Assembly (NCBI RefSeq): GCF_019774615.1
Contig: NZ_CP081497.1
Location: forward strand, 1,550,001-1,614,000
Reading direction: 5' to 3'
DNA: 64,000 nt
From: Streptomyces sp. BHT-5-2
Lineage (GTDB): Bacteria; Actinomycetota; Actinomycetes; Streptomycetales; Streptomycetaceae
Every line of letters starts with the position of its first letter. Positions within the stretch are counted from its first letter, which is position 1. A program made the translations under genes and the position numbers. Positions 36,481 through 47,736 of the stretch are shown here, in pieces. The notes below the pieces were generated by a model. That model did not search any database. It had not been told where the DNA came from and saw only the letters and a list, made by a program, of their open reading frames with translations.

Positions 36481-36499
36481 CCTGTACGGCATGTACAGG
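36481..36499. promoter_or_regulatory. 7-bp inverted repeat upstream of the phosphatase gene
   Basis: CCTGTAC at 36481-36487 and GTACAGG at 36493-36499 form perfect arms around GGCAT, 23 nt before the ATG at 36522. It differs from the TetR operator upstream. It may be an operator or a short RNA hairpin in the leader. Confidence 0.45.
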
Positions 36500-36521
36500 G
36501 CAGGCGTTTTACGCTGGCCGC

Positions 36522-37181
36522 ATGGCGCGGCCCCGACGCATCGTCCTGCTCCGCCACGGCGAGTCCGTGGGGAACGTCGACGACACCGTCTACGAGCGCG
36601 AGCCGGACCACGCGCTCGCCCTGACCCGGGCCGGGCGTCGCCAGGCCGAGGAGGCCGGGCACACGCTGCGGGAGATGTTCGGCCACGAACGGATCTCCGC
36701 CTATGTCTCGCCCTACCGCCGCACCCACCAGACCTTCCGCGGCCTCGGCCTGGACGCGGGCCGCGTCCGGGTCCGCGAGGAGCCCCGGCTCCGCGAGCAG
36801 GACTGGGGCAACTGGCAGGACCGCGACGACGTACGGCGCCAGAAGGCGTACCGCGACGCCTACGGCCACTTCTTCTACCGCTTCGCACAGGGCGAGTCCG
36901 GCGCCGACGTCTATGACCGGGTGGGGGCCTTCCTGGAGAGCCTCTGGCGCAGCTTCGAGGACCCACGCCACCCGCCCAACGTCCTGATCGTGACGCACGG
37001 GATCACCATGCGGCTGTTCTGCATGCGGTGGTTCCACTGGACCGTCGCCGACTTCGAGTCGCTGTCCAACCCGGGCAACGCCGAGTGGCGCACCCTGCTC
37101 CTCGGCCCGGACGGCCGCTACCGCCTCGACCGGCCCTTCGACCGCTGGTGTGAACCCCGGTCTTATGGCGTCACCGGTTAA
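36522..37181 (+). CDS. Histidine phosphatase superfamily (phosphoglycerate-mutase-like) protein
   Basis: A 219-residue branch-1 histidine phosphatase. The phospho-acceptor motif is LLRHGESVGN at residues 7-16, followed by the conserved YVSPYRRTHQTF, the acid/base region REQDWGNWQ and the second His in IVTHGITMRLF. All four catalytic-pocket residues (Arg-His, Arg, His) are visible. Substrates in this family range from sugar phosphates to nucleotides, so no specific role is given. The ADP-ribosylglycohydrolase gene starts 12 nt after its stop, suggesting one operon, which makes a nucleotide or phosphoribose substrate an attractive guess. Confidence 0.9.
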   Translation: MARPRRIVLLRHGESVGNVDDTVYEREPDHALALTRAGRRQAEEAGHTLREMFGHERISAYVSPYRRTHQTFRGLGLDAGRVRVREEPRLREQDWGNWQDRDDVRRQKAYRDAYGHFFYRFAQGESGADVYDRVGAFLESLWRSFEDPRHPPNVLIVTHGITMRLFCMRWFHWTVADFESLSNPGNAEWRTLLLGPDGRYRLDRPFDRWCEPRSYGVTG

Positions 37182-37192
37182 AGTGCACAGCG

Positions 37193-38098
37193 ATGACGAC
37201 CCCTGACCCTCGTGACACGGACCGCTGTGCGCGGGCTCTGGCGAGCCTGCGCGGCCTCTCCGTGGGCGACGCCTTCGGATCGCAGTTCTTCGTCCCCGCC
37301 CACCACCCCCACCTCAGGCGGCGCGAGCTGCCGCCCGGGCCCTGGCGGTGGACCGACGACACCGAGATGGCCTGCTCCGTCCTCACCGTCCTCACCACCC
37401 ACCACCGCGTAGACCAGGACGCGCTGGCCCGCTCCTTCGCCGACCGCCACGACGACGCCCGCGACTACGGCCCGGCCGTCGACCGCCTCCTCCGGCAGAT
37501 CCGCGCCGGCGGCGACTGGCGCGAACTGTCCGCCGCGCTCTTCAACGGCCACGGCTCCTGGGGCAACGGCGCCGCCATGCGCATCGCCCCCCTCGGCGCC
37601 TGGTATGCCGACGACCCCGAGCAGGCCACCCACCAGGCGGAGGTCTCCGCCTACCCCACCCACCAGCACCGCGAGGCCGTCGTCGGCGCGATGGCCGTGG
37701 CCGCCGCGGCCGCCCTTGCCGCCGACCCGGCGCGTACGCCCGGCCCCCGGGAGCTGATCGACGGCGTGCTGGCCCTGATCCCGCGCAGCGCCGTACAGGC
37801 CGGCCTGCGCCGGGCCCGCGACATGCTCGACTACGCCGACCCCGGCACCGTCGCCGCCGTCCTGGGCTGCGGCCGTCGCACCACCGCGCACGACACCGTG
37901 CCGTTCACCCTCTGGGCGGCGGCCCGCAACCTCGGCGACTTCGAGGGGGCGTTCTGGACCACCGTCCGGGCCGGCGGCGACGTCGACACCACCTGCGGCA
38001 TCGTCGGCGGCATCGTCGCCGCGGCCCCCGGAGGCACCCCGCCCCGCGAATGGCTCGCCCGCACCGAGCCGCTGCCCGCCTGGGTGCCCACCCTCTGA
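37193..38098 (+). CDS. ADP-ribosylglycohydrolase (ARH/DraG) family protein
   Basis: A 301-residue all-helical ARH-fold protein. Metal-binding signatures are WTDDTEM (Thr54, Asp55, Asp56) and the C-terminal AGGDVDTTCGIVGGI, which together coordinate the dinuclear Mg site. Family enzymes remove ADP-ribose from protein side chains or hydrolyse related linkages. It starts 12 nt after the histidine phosphatase gene, implying co-transcription. No ADP-ribosyltransferase gene is in the window. Residues needed for metal binding are intact, so activity is likely; the target is unknown. Confidence 0.9.
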   Translation: MTTPDPRDTDRCARALASLRGLSVGDAFGSQFFVPAHHPHLRRRELPPGPWRWTDDTEMACSVLTVLTTHHRVDQDALARSFADRHDDARDYGPAVDRLLRQIRAGGDWRELSAALFNGHGSWGNGAAMRIAPLGAWYADDPEQATHQAEVSAYPTHQHREAVVGAMAVAAAAALAADPARTPGPRELIDGVLALIPRSAVQAGLRRARDMLDYADPGTVAAVLGCGRRTTAHDTVPFTLWAAARNLGDFEGAFWTTVRAGGDVDTTCGIVGGIVAAAPGGTPPREWLARTEPLPAWVPTL

Positions 38099-38339
38099 CC
38101 GGCACCCCGGAACCGCTCCCTCCGTACCGCCCGCCCTGCTGCCCCCGGGCCCAACGGGCCGTGCGCACCGGTGACTTCACGCCACGACGGCGCGTTCGGC
38201 GGGCCCGTCCGCGCCCTTCCGCCCGGCCGTCGGCGGCCGCCGGGGACCGCCGTGTACGGTCCGCCGCAGGCGCCCGCGCGGGCAAGGTCCGGATCCGATG
38301 CGGACGACGGCGCCGAATAGGCGTAATCTGGCTGGCGCC

Positions 38340-39041
38340 ATGCCGTACGAGCCTCCCACCCATACCGTCGAGCGATCACTGCGCGCCACCACGGGCGCCC
38401 GGATCGTCGCAGGGATCGACGAGGTCGGGCGCGGAGCCTGGGCCGGCCCCGTCAGCGTCTGCGCCGCCGTCACCGGTCTGCGCCGGCCGCCGGACGGACT
38501 CACCGATTCCAAGCTGCTGACCCCCAAGCGTCGCGTCGAACTCTGCGAGGCGCTGTCCACCTGGGTCACCTCGTACGCCCTGGGGCACTCCTCCCCGGAG
38601 GAGATCGACGCCCTGGGCATGACCGCGGCACTGCGGCTCGCCGCCGTACGCGCCCTGGAGGCGCTTCCGGTCCGGCCGGACGCGGTCATCCTCGACGGCA
38701 AGCACGACTACCTGGGCGCGCCGTGGCGGGTCCGTACGGTCATCAAGGGCGACCAGTCCTGTGTCGCGGTCGCCGCGGCGTCCGTGATCGCCAAGGTGCG
38801 ACGGGACACCATGATGGCCGAACTCGGCCTGGAGTACGCCGACTTCGACTTCGCGGCCAACGCCGGCTACCCCTCGCCGACCCACCGCACCGCCCTGGAG
38901 GAGCACGGTCCCACGCCGTACCACCGGGTGTCGTGGTCCTACATGGACGCCCTGCCCCGGTGGCGGCACCTCAAGAAGGTGCGCGTCACCCCCGAAGCAG
39001 CCGCTCTGGAGGCCGGTGGCCAACTCGGCTTCGACTTCTGA
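38340..39041 (+). CDS. rnhB: Ribonuclease HII
   Basis: A 233-residue endonuclease that nicks RNA-DNA hybrids and removes misincorporated ribonucleotides. The DEDD centre is visible: Asp27-Glu28 in GIDEVGRGAWAGP, Asp in VILDGKHDY and the later acidic residue in the segment ASVIAKVRRD. LTDSKLLTPKRR and GYPSPTHRTALEEHGP are standard family blocks. TAATCT at 38324-38329 sits just 11 nt before the ATG, so the message may be nearly leaderless. The adjacent unknown gene follows after 66 nt. Confidence 0.96.
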   Translation: MPYEPPTHTVERSLRATTGARIVAGIDEVGRGAWAGPVSVCAAVTGLRRPPDGLTDSKLLTPKRRVELCEALSTWVTSYALGHSSPEEIDALGMTAALRLAAVRALEALPVRPDAVILDGKHDYLGAPWRVRTVIKGDQSCVAVAAASVIAKVRRDTMMAELGLEYADFDFAANAGYPSPTHRTALEEHGPTPYHRVSWSYMDALPRWRHLKKVRVTPEAAALEAGGQLGFDF

Positions 39042-39107
39042 GCGGAGCGGGCAGGAATTCGGTACCCACTGACATGTCCCGCACCTACGTTTGATAGACA
39101 TCCTTTT

Positions 39108-39758
39108 ATGCCTCTCATCCCCGAGGAGCCTCAGATTCACGAGAGTGTCCCGGGTCCCCGCGCAACTCCGGCCGCCGGCCGCACCGCGTCGACCCCCCGT
39201 CCCGTACCTGGTCCCGGTCCCCGCCCCGCGCCGCCGCGAGGCGCCCCCGCGTCCAGTGCCCGTCCGGGCAAGCCCGGACCCACCGCTCCGCCGCGCGGAA
39301 CGGTCCCCGCCCCGCCGGCGCAGCGCACCGGCTCCCCGCAGCCTCCGGTCGCCACGACCGGTGGTGCCGCGGGCGCCCAGCTCCAGCTGATCCCGGCACC
39401 CGTCGACGGAGCCGTCGACGCCGCCGACGAGGCCGTCGACCTGCTCCTGGACACCGGCCGTGCGCCGGGCGAGATCCTGGTGCTGACCACCGGCGAGAAC
39501 CACCCGTGGGCGGCCCACGAACTGTCCTTCGGCGAGGCGTCCTACTGGGCGCAGCACGACGCCGGAGACGACGTGTTCTACGCGGACGCCGGTGCCGAAC
39601 GCCTCGGCGGGCGGCCCGTCGTGGTCGTCGCCATGAACGGCGGCGACGACGAGGTCACCGCGCGGGCGCTGCCCGCGGCCATGGCCCGTGCCGGGGCGCT
39701 GCTGATCGTCTGCGGCGACCCGAACCGGATCAACGCCGTGCTCGGCGCGAACGCCTGA
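39108..39758 (+). CDS. Pro-rich protein with a C-terminal SF1-helicase-like fragment
   Basis: A 216-residue protein in two parts. Residues 1-85 are a Pro/Arg/Ala/Gly-rich disordered region. Residues 90-216 resemble the C-terminal end of UvrD-like (NERD-type) helicases: EILVLTTGENHPWAAHE, SYWAQHDAGDDVFYADAG, RPVVVVAMNGGDDE and ALLIVCGDPNRI. The position of the arginine-finger motif SRAR is not conserved, and there is no Walker A or B, so it cannot be an ATPase. I infer a recruited helicase fold used for protein or DNA contact. It lies between rnhB and recQ, suggesting a nucleic-acid role. Confidence 0.7.
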   Translation: MPLIPEEPQIHESVPGPRATPAAGRTASTPRPVPGPGPRPAPPRGAPASSARPGKPGPTAPPRGTVPAPPAQRTGSPQPPVATTGGAAGAQLQLIPAPVDGAVDAADEAVDLLLDTGRAPGEILVLTTGENHPWAAHELSFGEASYWAQHDAGDDVFYADAGAERLGGRPVVVVAMNGGDDEVTARALPAAMARAGALLIVCGDPNRINAVLGANA

Positions 39759-39777
39759 CCTACGCAGGTCGGGTGCG

Positions 39778-39805
39778 GCCCGCCGGCCCTCACGGCCGGG
39801 CGGGC
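39778..39805. terminator. Terminator hairpin between convergent genes
   Basis: GCCCGCCGGCC at 39778-39788 pairs with 39794-39805 with one bulged base and a 5-nt loop. It lies 20 nt after the gene ending at 39758 and 46 nt before the stop of the opposite gene. Confidence 0.65.
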
Positions 39806-39851
39806 TCGTTCGCGCGCCCGCATACGGGGCGACGGGTCGGCCCCGGAGCGG

Positions 39852-40838
39852 TCAGCGTGCCGCCCGGTGGCGCCGCGCTTCGGCCGCTCCCCCGGCGGTG
39901 CGCCGGGGGAGGCCCCGGTCGCCGTGCCGCGGTTGTTGTTCGTCCGGCGCTGCATTTCGGGTCGGAGGGATGCGCTGCGGGGCCGTCGCGCCCTGACCGG
40001 GCGGCCGGTCCGGCCGGACGGCCTGTTCCGCCGCGGTCCGCGGGCCCGGCGGGAGCGTCGCGCCGGCCGGTATGAGGCCGTCCGGCGCGAGGCCGTCCGG
40101 AGTGGGTATTTCGCCTGTGGTGTCGGTGACTTCGGCCATCGCGGTCCCGGTGGGGTCGGTGGTGCCGCCTGGCCCGGTGGAGCCGGCGCTGCTACCCGCC
40201 ACGGCGGTGTCGACGCTGCCGCTTCCCCCGGTGGTGCCGGTGGCTTTCACGGGCGCGTCATGACGGGGGCGCGGTCGCGCCGTGTCCGGTTCGCGCTCCG
40301 GCCGTCCGGGCGGGGCCGCCCTGGGGCGCCGTCCGCCCCGTCCTTCGCCCAGTACCTGCCAGCGGTCCCGGGTCAGGGCGATGAACGCGCCGCACCGGAG
40401 GCCGTGCAGCGTGCAGGCGTCGCGCAGGCCCCACATCCACGCCCCGTCCGTCTCCGTCCAGCGGGGGTCGCCCTCCCGGCAGTGCAGCAGCACCGCCGTC
40501 CGTACCGGCACGCGCAGCCGCAGATCGTGCGGGATGATCCGGCGCAGCTGCGTCAGCAGCGCATTGCGGTACTCCCAGCCGTCGGGAGCCGCCGCCGGGC
40601 CGGTGAACGACGCGCTGGCGACGATCCGCTCCCGGGGGTCCAGCACCGCCACGACCACCGCGGACCACCCCGGAAGATGGCGGTCGTGCAGATCGGCGAC
40701 TACCTCACGGGGATCGCGCAGCAGCGGGATTCCGGCCGACGCCCACTCCGCGGGCTCCAGCAACCGCCCCGGACGGGCCGTGGAGCCGTCCGAGTCGGGT
40801 GACGCGTCCTGTAGGGGCCGGGCGAATCCGAAGGTCAT
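39852..40838 (-). CDS. Uncharacterised protein with ordered N-terminal half and disordered tail
   Basis: A 328-residue protein. Residues 20-175 look folded, with strands such as GWSAVVVAVLDPRERIVASA and LRVPVRTAVLLHCREGDPRW, and a conserved-looking WMWGLRDACTLHGL. The last 150 residues are Thr/Pro/Gly/Arg-rich and disordered. The first half has the flavour of a RadC/JAB-like or acetyl-type fold, but no metal motif is present and I do not assign a family. The ATG at 40838 (MTFGFARPLQDAS) follows GGAGG. It is divergent from recQ. Confidence 0.7.
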   Translation of the reverse strand: MTFGFARPLQDASPDSDGSTARPGRLLEPAEWASAGIPLLRDPREVVADLHDRHLPGWSAVVVAVLDPRERIVASASFTGPAAAPDGWEYRNALLTQLRRIIPHDLRLRVPVRTAVLLHCREGDPRWTETDGAWMWGLRDACTLHGLRCGAFIALTRDRWQVLGEGRGGRRPRAAPPGRPEREPDTARPRPRHDAPVKATGTTGGSGSVDTAVAGSSAGSTGPGGTTDPTGTAMAEVTDTTGEIPTPDGLAPDGLIPAGATLPPGPRTAAEQAVRPDRPPGQGATAPQRIPPTRNAAPDEQQPRHGDRGLPRRTAGGAAEARRHRAAR

Positions 40839-41346
40839 CGTCCTCCCTTCGTCTACGCGTCCGTGCTGCGGGCCACGACCGGGCGCGCCGGCGCACCACG
40901 GCATGACCCCGCCGGGCCGCGAACGGCCGGATACCGGGAAGCGCTTCCCATTCTCGCGGTTCGTACAGGCATGCGGCAACGAGCAGTTCTCCGCCCGCGG
41001 CCGGAAACGCCCGGTGCGATGCCGTTATCCCTGCCCGCCGCGGGCGCCTCCGATACCCGGGTGCGCCCCTCCCCCTTCGCTCCCGTACCCGCCGTCGGCG
41101 ACGGGGTGTCCCGGAGGACGGGGACCGGCGGGGACGCTCTCCGGGCGGCCCAATGCCCGCCCGGTGGCCGCCAGTTCGGCCGCGGAGGACTCGTGGCCGC
41201 GCGCCGGCGCCGGTCGGGGCGGGGCGCGGCCGAGCGCCCGGGCCCGACCGAGCCCGGCCGGCGGGGCGGCCTGCGAACCGTTCGCGAGCGCGGGGTCACG
41301 CTGAGTGAGTTGGCTGATTGTCGGTGGCATCCGGTTGCATGGAGGC
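40839..41346. other. 508-nt divergent gap with a LacI-type palindrome
   Basis: This region between the unknown gene and recQ encodes no protein I can support; frames here have low-complexity Arg/Pro/Ala translations. It contains the palindrome listed at 40936. A short GC-rich hairpin cluster occupies 41200-41280. Confidence 0.5.
40936..40949. promoter_or_regulatory. 14-bp perfect palindrome GGGAAGCGCTTCCC
   Basis: The sequence is perfectly symmetric around CG and resembles LacI-family operators of Streptomyces sugar regulators such as the CebR box TGGGAGCGCTCCCA. It lies 98 nt upstream of the gene at 40838 (minus strand). No LacI regulator or sugar gene is adjacent. Confidence 0.6.
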
Positions 41347-43506
41347 ATGGACGAACGGGAGCTGCGCGCCGAAGCCGATGCCATCCTCGCCGAGCTGGTC
41401 GGCGACCCGGCGGGCTCGGCGCGGCTGCGGGAGGACCAGTGGCAGGCGGTGTCGGCCCTGGTGGAGGAGCGCCGGCGGGCCCTGGTGGTGCAGCGCACCG
41501 GCTGGGGCAAGTCGGCGGTGTACTTCGTCGCCACCGCCCTGCTGCGCCGCCGCGGCGCCGGCCCCACGGTGATCGTCTCGCCGCTGCTGGCCCTGATGCG
41601 CAACCAGGTCGAGGCGGCCGAGCGGGCCGGTATCCGGGCGCGCACCATCAACTCCGCCAACCCCGAGGAGTGGGGCGCCATCCACGAGGAGGTCGAGCGC
41701 GGCGGGACCGACGTCCTCCTCGTCAGCCCGGAGCGCCTCAATTCCGTGGACTTCCGCGATCAGCTGCTGCCCCGGCTCGCGGCGACCACCGGCCTGCTGG
41801 TGGTCGACGAGGCGCACTGCATCTCCGACTGGGGCCACGACTTCCGCCCGGACTACCGCCGGCTGCGGGCCATGCTCGCCGACCTCCGGCCCGGCGTTCC
41901 GGTGCTGGCCACCACCGCGACGGCCAACGCACGGGTCACCGCGGACGTCGCAGAGCAGCTCGGCACCGGCGCCGGCGAGGCCCTGGTGCTGCGCGGACCG
42001 CTGGAGCGGGAGAGCCTGCGGCTGGGCGTGGTCCGGCTGCCGGACGCCGCGCACCGCCTGGCCTGGCTCGCCGAGCACCTGGACGAGCTGCCGGGCTCCG
42101 GGATCGTCTACGCCCTCACGGTGTCCGCCGCCGAGGAGGCCACCGCCTATCTGCGGCAGCGCGGCTTCCCGGTGGCCTCGTACACCGGGCGCACGGAGAA
42201 CGCCGACCGGCTGCAGGCCGAGGAGGACCTGCTGGCCAATCGCGTCAAGGCCCTGGTGGCGACGTCGGCGCTGGGCATGGGGTTCGACAAGCCGGACCTG
42301 GGCTTCGTGCTCCACCTCGGCGCGCCGTCCTCGCCGATCGCCTACTACCAGCAGGTCGGCCGGGCGGGCCGCGGGGTGGCGCACGCCGAGGTGCTGCTGC
42401 TGCCGGGCGCGGAGGACGAGGCCATCTGGCGCTATTTCGCCGACACCGCCTTCCCGCCCGAGGCACAGGTCCGGCAGACCCTGGCCGCCCTCGCCGACGC
42501 CGGCCGCCCGCTGTCCGTGCCGGCCCTGGAGGCGGTGGTGGACCTCCGGCGCAGCCGGCTGGAGACGATGCTCAAGGTGCTGGACGTCGACGGCGCGGTC
42601 AGGCGCGTGAAGGGCGGCTGGACGGCCACCGGCGCCGAGTGGGTCTACGACGCCGAACGCTACGCCTGGGTGGCCCGGCAGCGCTCCGCCGAGCAGCAGG
42701 CCATGCGCGACTACGTGCGCGCGTCCGGCTGCCGGATGGAGTTCCTGCGCCGGCAGCTCGACGACGAGGGCGCCGAGCCGTGCGGCCGCTGCGACAACTG
42801 CGCGGGCCCCTGGGCCGATTCCGCGGTCTCCGCGGAGACGCTGACGGCGGCCGAGAAGGAGCTGGACCGGCCCGGGACGGAGATCGAACCGCGCCGGATG
42901 TGGCCGACGGGGATGCCGGCACTGGGCATCGAGCTCAAGGGCCGCATTCCCGCGGCCGAGCAGTGCGCCACCGGCCGTGCCCTGGGGCGGCTCTCGGACA
43001 TCGGCTGGGGCAACCGGCTGCGCCCGCTGCTGGCGGAGAACGCCCCCGACGGCCCGGTGCCCGACGACGTCCTGCGGGCCGCCGTCGCCGTCCTCGCCGA
43101 CTGGGCACGCTCCCCCGGAGGCTGGGCGCCGAACGTCCCGGACGCCACCACCCGCCCGGCCGGAGTCGTCGCCGTACCGTCGCTGGCCCGCCCGCAGCTG
43201 GTCGGCTCGCTGGCCCAGGGCATCGCGACCGTCGGCCGCCTCCCCTTCCTCGGCACTCTGACGTACACCGGGCCGGGCGGGGCGCACGCGGCACGCCGCA
43301 GCAACTCCGCCCAGCGACTCCGGGCGCTCTCCGGCGCCTTCGGCGTCTCCGAGGAGCTGGCGGACGCCCTGCGGCGCACTCCGGGCCCCGTGCTGCTCGT
43401 GGACGACTACACCGACTCCGGCTGGACCCTCGCCGTCGCCGCCCGCCTGCTCCGCCGGACGGGCAGCGAACGGGTCCTTCCACTGGTCCTCGCCGCGGCG
43501 GGCTGA
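41347..43506 (+). CDS. RecQ-family DNA helicase fused to a C-terminal phosphoribosyltransferase domain
   Basis: A 719-residue protein. Residues 1-340 are a RecQ helicase core: motif 0 LREDQWQAV, Walker A QRTGWGKS (49-56), DEAH box VVDEAHCISDWGHDFRPDYR, TTATAN, and motif VI YYQQVGRAGRG. A zinc site follows (CRMEFLRRQL ... CGRCDNC). Residues 560-719 form a PRTase-like domain, with VLLVDDYTDSGWTLAVAA (685-697) giving the DDxxxSG PRPP-binding loop. There is no HRDC domain. Helicases of this type unwind 3'-tailed DNA; the PRTase could bind a nucleotide or act on one. The ATG at 41347 is a best guess, as the upstream GGAGG is too close. Confidence 0.85.
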   Translation: MDERELRAEADAILAELVGDPAGSARLREDQWQAVSALVEERRRALVVQRTGWGKSAVYFVATALLRRRGAGPTVIVSPLLALMRNQVEAAERAGIRARTINSANPEEWGAIHEEVERGGTDVLLVSPERLNSVDFRDQLLPRLAATTGLLVVDEAHCISDWGHDFRPDYRRLRAMLADLRPGVPVLATTATANARVTADVAEQLGTGAGEALVLRGPLERESLRLGVVRLPDAAHRLAWLAEHLDELPGSGIVYALTVSAAEEATAYLRQRGFPVASYTGRTENADRLQAEEDLLANRVKALVATSALGMGFDKPDLGFVLHLGAPSSPIAYYQQVGRAGRGVAHAEVLLLPGAEDEAIWRYFADTAFPPEAQVRQTLAALADAGRPLSVPALEAVVDLRRSRLETMLKVLDVDGAVRRVKGGWTATGAEWVYDAERYAWVARQRSAEQQAMRDYVRASGCRMEFLRRQLDDEGAEPCGRCDNCAGPWADSAVSAETLTAAEKELDRPGTEIEPRRMWPTGMPALGIELKGRIPAAEQCATGRALGRLSDIGWGNRLRPLLAENAPDGPVPDDVLRAAVAVLADWARSPGGWAPNVPDATTRPAGVVAVPSLARPQLVGSLAQGIATVGRLPFLGTLTYTGPGGAHAARRSNSAQRLRALSGAFGVSEELADALRRTPGPVLLVDDYTDSGWTLAVAARLLRRTGSERVLPLVLAAAG

Positions 43507-43519
43507 GGGGGCGCGCCTA

Positions 43520-43558
43520 CGGGCGGCGGGCGCGGCGGGCCCGGGCGCCCGCCGCCCG
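43520..43558. terminator. Terminator hairpin downstream of recQ
   Basis: A perfect 13-bp stem pairs CGGGCGGCGGGCG (43520-43532) with 43546-43558, with a GC-rich 13-nt loop. It lies 14 nt after the recQ stop. Confidence 0.75.
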
Positions 43559-44120
43559 ACGTCCCCAATCCGGCCCCGGAGACGTCCCGTTCGACGCGCG
43601 CCGCTGCCGTCGGCCGTACGAGACCGGCTTCCACCGCGCTCCCGTGTCGAGGAACTCGCCCCGCACACCGGCCGGTTCCGGTCGAACACCGCCGGCGTGC
43701 ACGGCCACCGCCGGCCGGGGGCGCGCCGCCCTCCCCGAACACCCTTACGCTGCGCGCCGGGCTCTGGAATACTCCAGCGAAATGCGCGGAACGGCGCCGT
43801 TGATGTGCGGTGGAATTCCTGAACACCCGAACAGGGGCGCAGAACACGGCGGAAGAAAAGCGCCCGGCCCGGCCCTGAGTCCGCGACCGACACCAGACGG
43901 CCGCCCTTTCCGGGACGGGCCGCATTCCTCCCGAGCGGCAGATCACCGACGCCCGTTCCGCCACCCACCGCTGAGCGTTACCCCGATGAGACGTACACCG
44001 GTGCCCTGCGGTATACGGGCCACGGCGCACCGGGTACGCGTATCAGCCCCACGAGGCGTGAAAGACGCCCTCGCCCGCTCTCGTTGCGCGGAGCATTCGC
44101 TTACGGATTTGGAGCGAAGG
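43559..44120. other. 562-nt gap upstream of the KS-AT gene
   Basis: No gene is supported here. Base composition dips slightly from about 43770 to 43860 (TACTCCAGCGAAATGCGCGG region) compared with neighbours. I see no regulator site or clear promoter. The 44111-44120 stretch GGAGCGAAGG is the ribosome site of the KS-AT gene. Confidence 0.5.
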
Positions 44121-46778
<2,658 letters not shown>

Positions 46779-47090
46779 CCCGGTTCCGGATACGGGCCCG
46801 GCCCCGGACCCGTTCCGGTACAACCCCTCGGCGCCCGGCCAGAGTTGCCGCCTCCCCGACCTGTACGGGCACGCGGTCACAACCCCTTCGCCAGCGGGTG
46901 ACGGACCGGCCGGACGCCGAACGCGGCCGCCTGCCCCAAGCCCCCGTCCACTCCACTCCGACACCCCGCACCCCGCGTATCCATGGGGCAGGGACTCGTA
47001 CGAACCCGCGAATCTAGGTACGTTGTGTACGGGCGCCAAAGGGGCGTCCGTTGTGTGCGGTAGCAGTATTTGCGAGAAGGCGTGGCTGTT
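46779..47090. other. 312-nt gap between the PKS remnant and the cold-shock gene
   Basis: CGTTGTGT occurs at 47021-47028 and again at 47049-47056, a 28-bp tandem spacing just before the cold-shock gene, possibly part of its promoter. The left part (46779-46850) is GC-rich with short inverted CCGG elements. No further gene is seen. Confidence 0.45.
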
Positions 47091-47534
47091 GTGTTGATGA
47101 CCGGGAAGATCCTGCGGTTCGACGAGATTCGCGGTTATGGCTTCATCGCCCCTGACACGGGTGACGAAGACGTTTTCATGCATGCGAACGATCTGGTTGA
47201 CGAGAAGAATTTCTACCAGGCCGGTTACGAGGTCGAGTTCTTCATGGAAGCGGGGGAAAAGGGTCCGAAGGCGTCCCAGATCAGGCTCGTCAACAAGCCG
47301 GCGAGCCGCCAGCTCGCCCGCGGCTCACTGGCCCCGGGCGCGGTCCGTACCACCCTCGTACCGGAGCGCCGGGTCGACGACGACCTGTGCGACGTCCTGA
47401 CCGCCGCCGATTTCCGCGGCGAACTGATCGAGACCCTGGTCGCGGCCGATGAGACCCTGACGGCCGCACAGATCCAGCGGATCCGCAACAGCCTCGTCGA
47501 CCTCGCGCGCCACCACGGTTGGGTCGAGGGCTGA
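47091..47534 (+). CDS. Cold-shock-domain protein with C-terminal helical extension
   Basis: A 147-residue protein (GTG 47091; a GTG at 47082 or ATG at 47097 are alternatives because GAGAAGG at 47074-47080 is not ideally spaced). Residues 1-70 are a cold-shock domain: TGKILRFDEIRGYGFIAPDTGDEDVFMHANDL, with RNP1-like RGYGFIAP and RNP2-like DVFMHAND, though aromatic residues of the canonical KGFGFI are altered. The C-terminal 75 residues are predicted helical (ADFRGELIETLVAADETLTAAQIQRIRN). It binds single-stranded RNA or DNA. It sits between the PKS remnant and the thioesterase on the same strand. Confidence 0.85.
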   Translation: MLMTGKILRFDEIRGYGFIAPDTGDEDVFMHANDLVDEKNFYQAGYEVEFFMEAGEKGPKASQIRLVNKPASRQLARGSLAPGAVRTTLVPERRVDDDLCDVLTAADFRGELIETLVAADETLTAAQIQRIRNSLVDLARHHGWVEG

Positions 47535-47736
47535 CCCACGCCACGGTGCCGGAACCGCCCGACCCACGGAACACGTGGACGGCACCGGAACGCCGACGAC
47601 CGGCGAACTCCGCCTTGGCCGGCGGACCTTACGTCTCAGGGGTGCCGCAGGTGCGCCGACGCGCTTGCGGCGCCCCTGTTCACCGTGCCCTCCCCGGCGA
47701 CAGCCACGGGCGGGGCCGAGGAAGGGATCGACGCCC

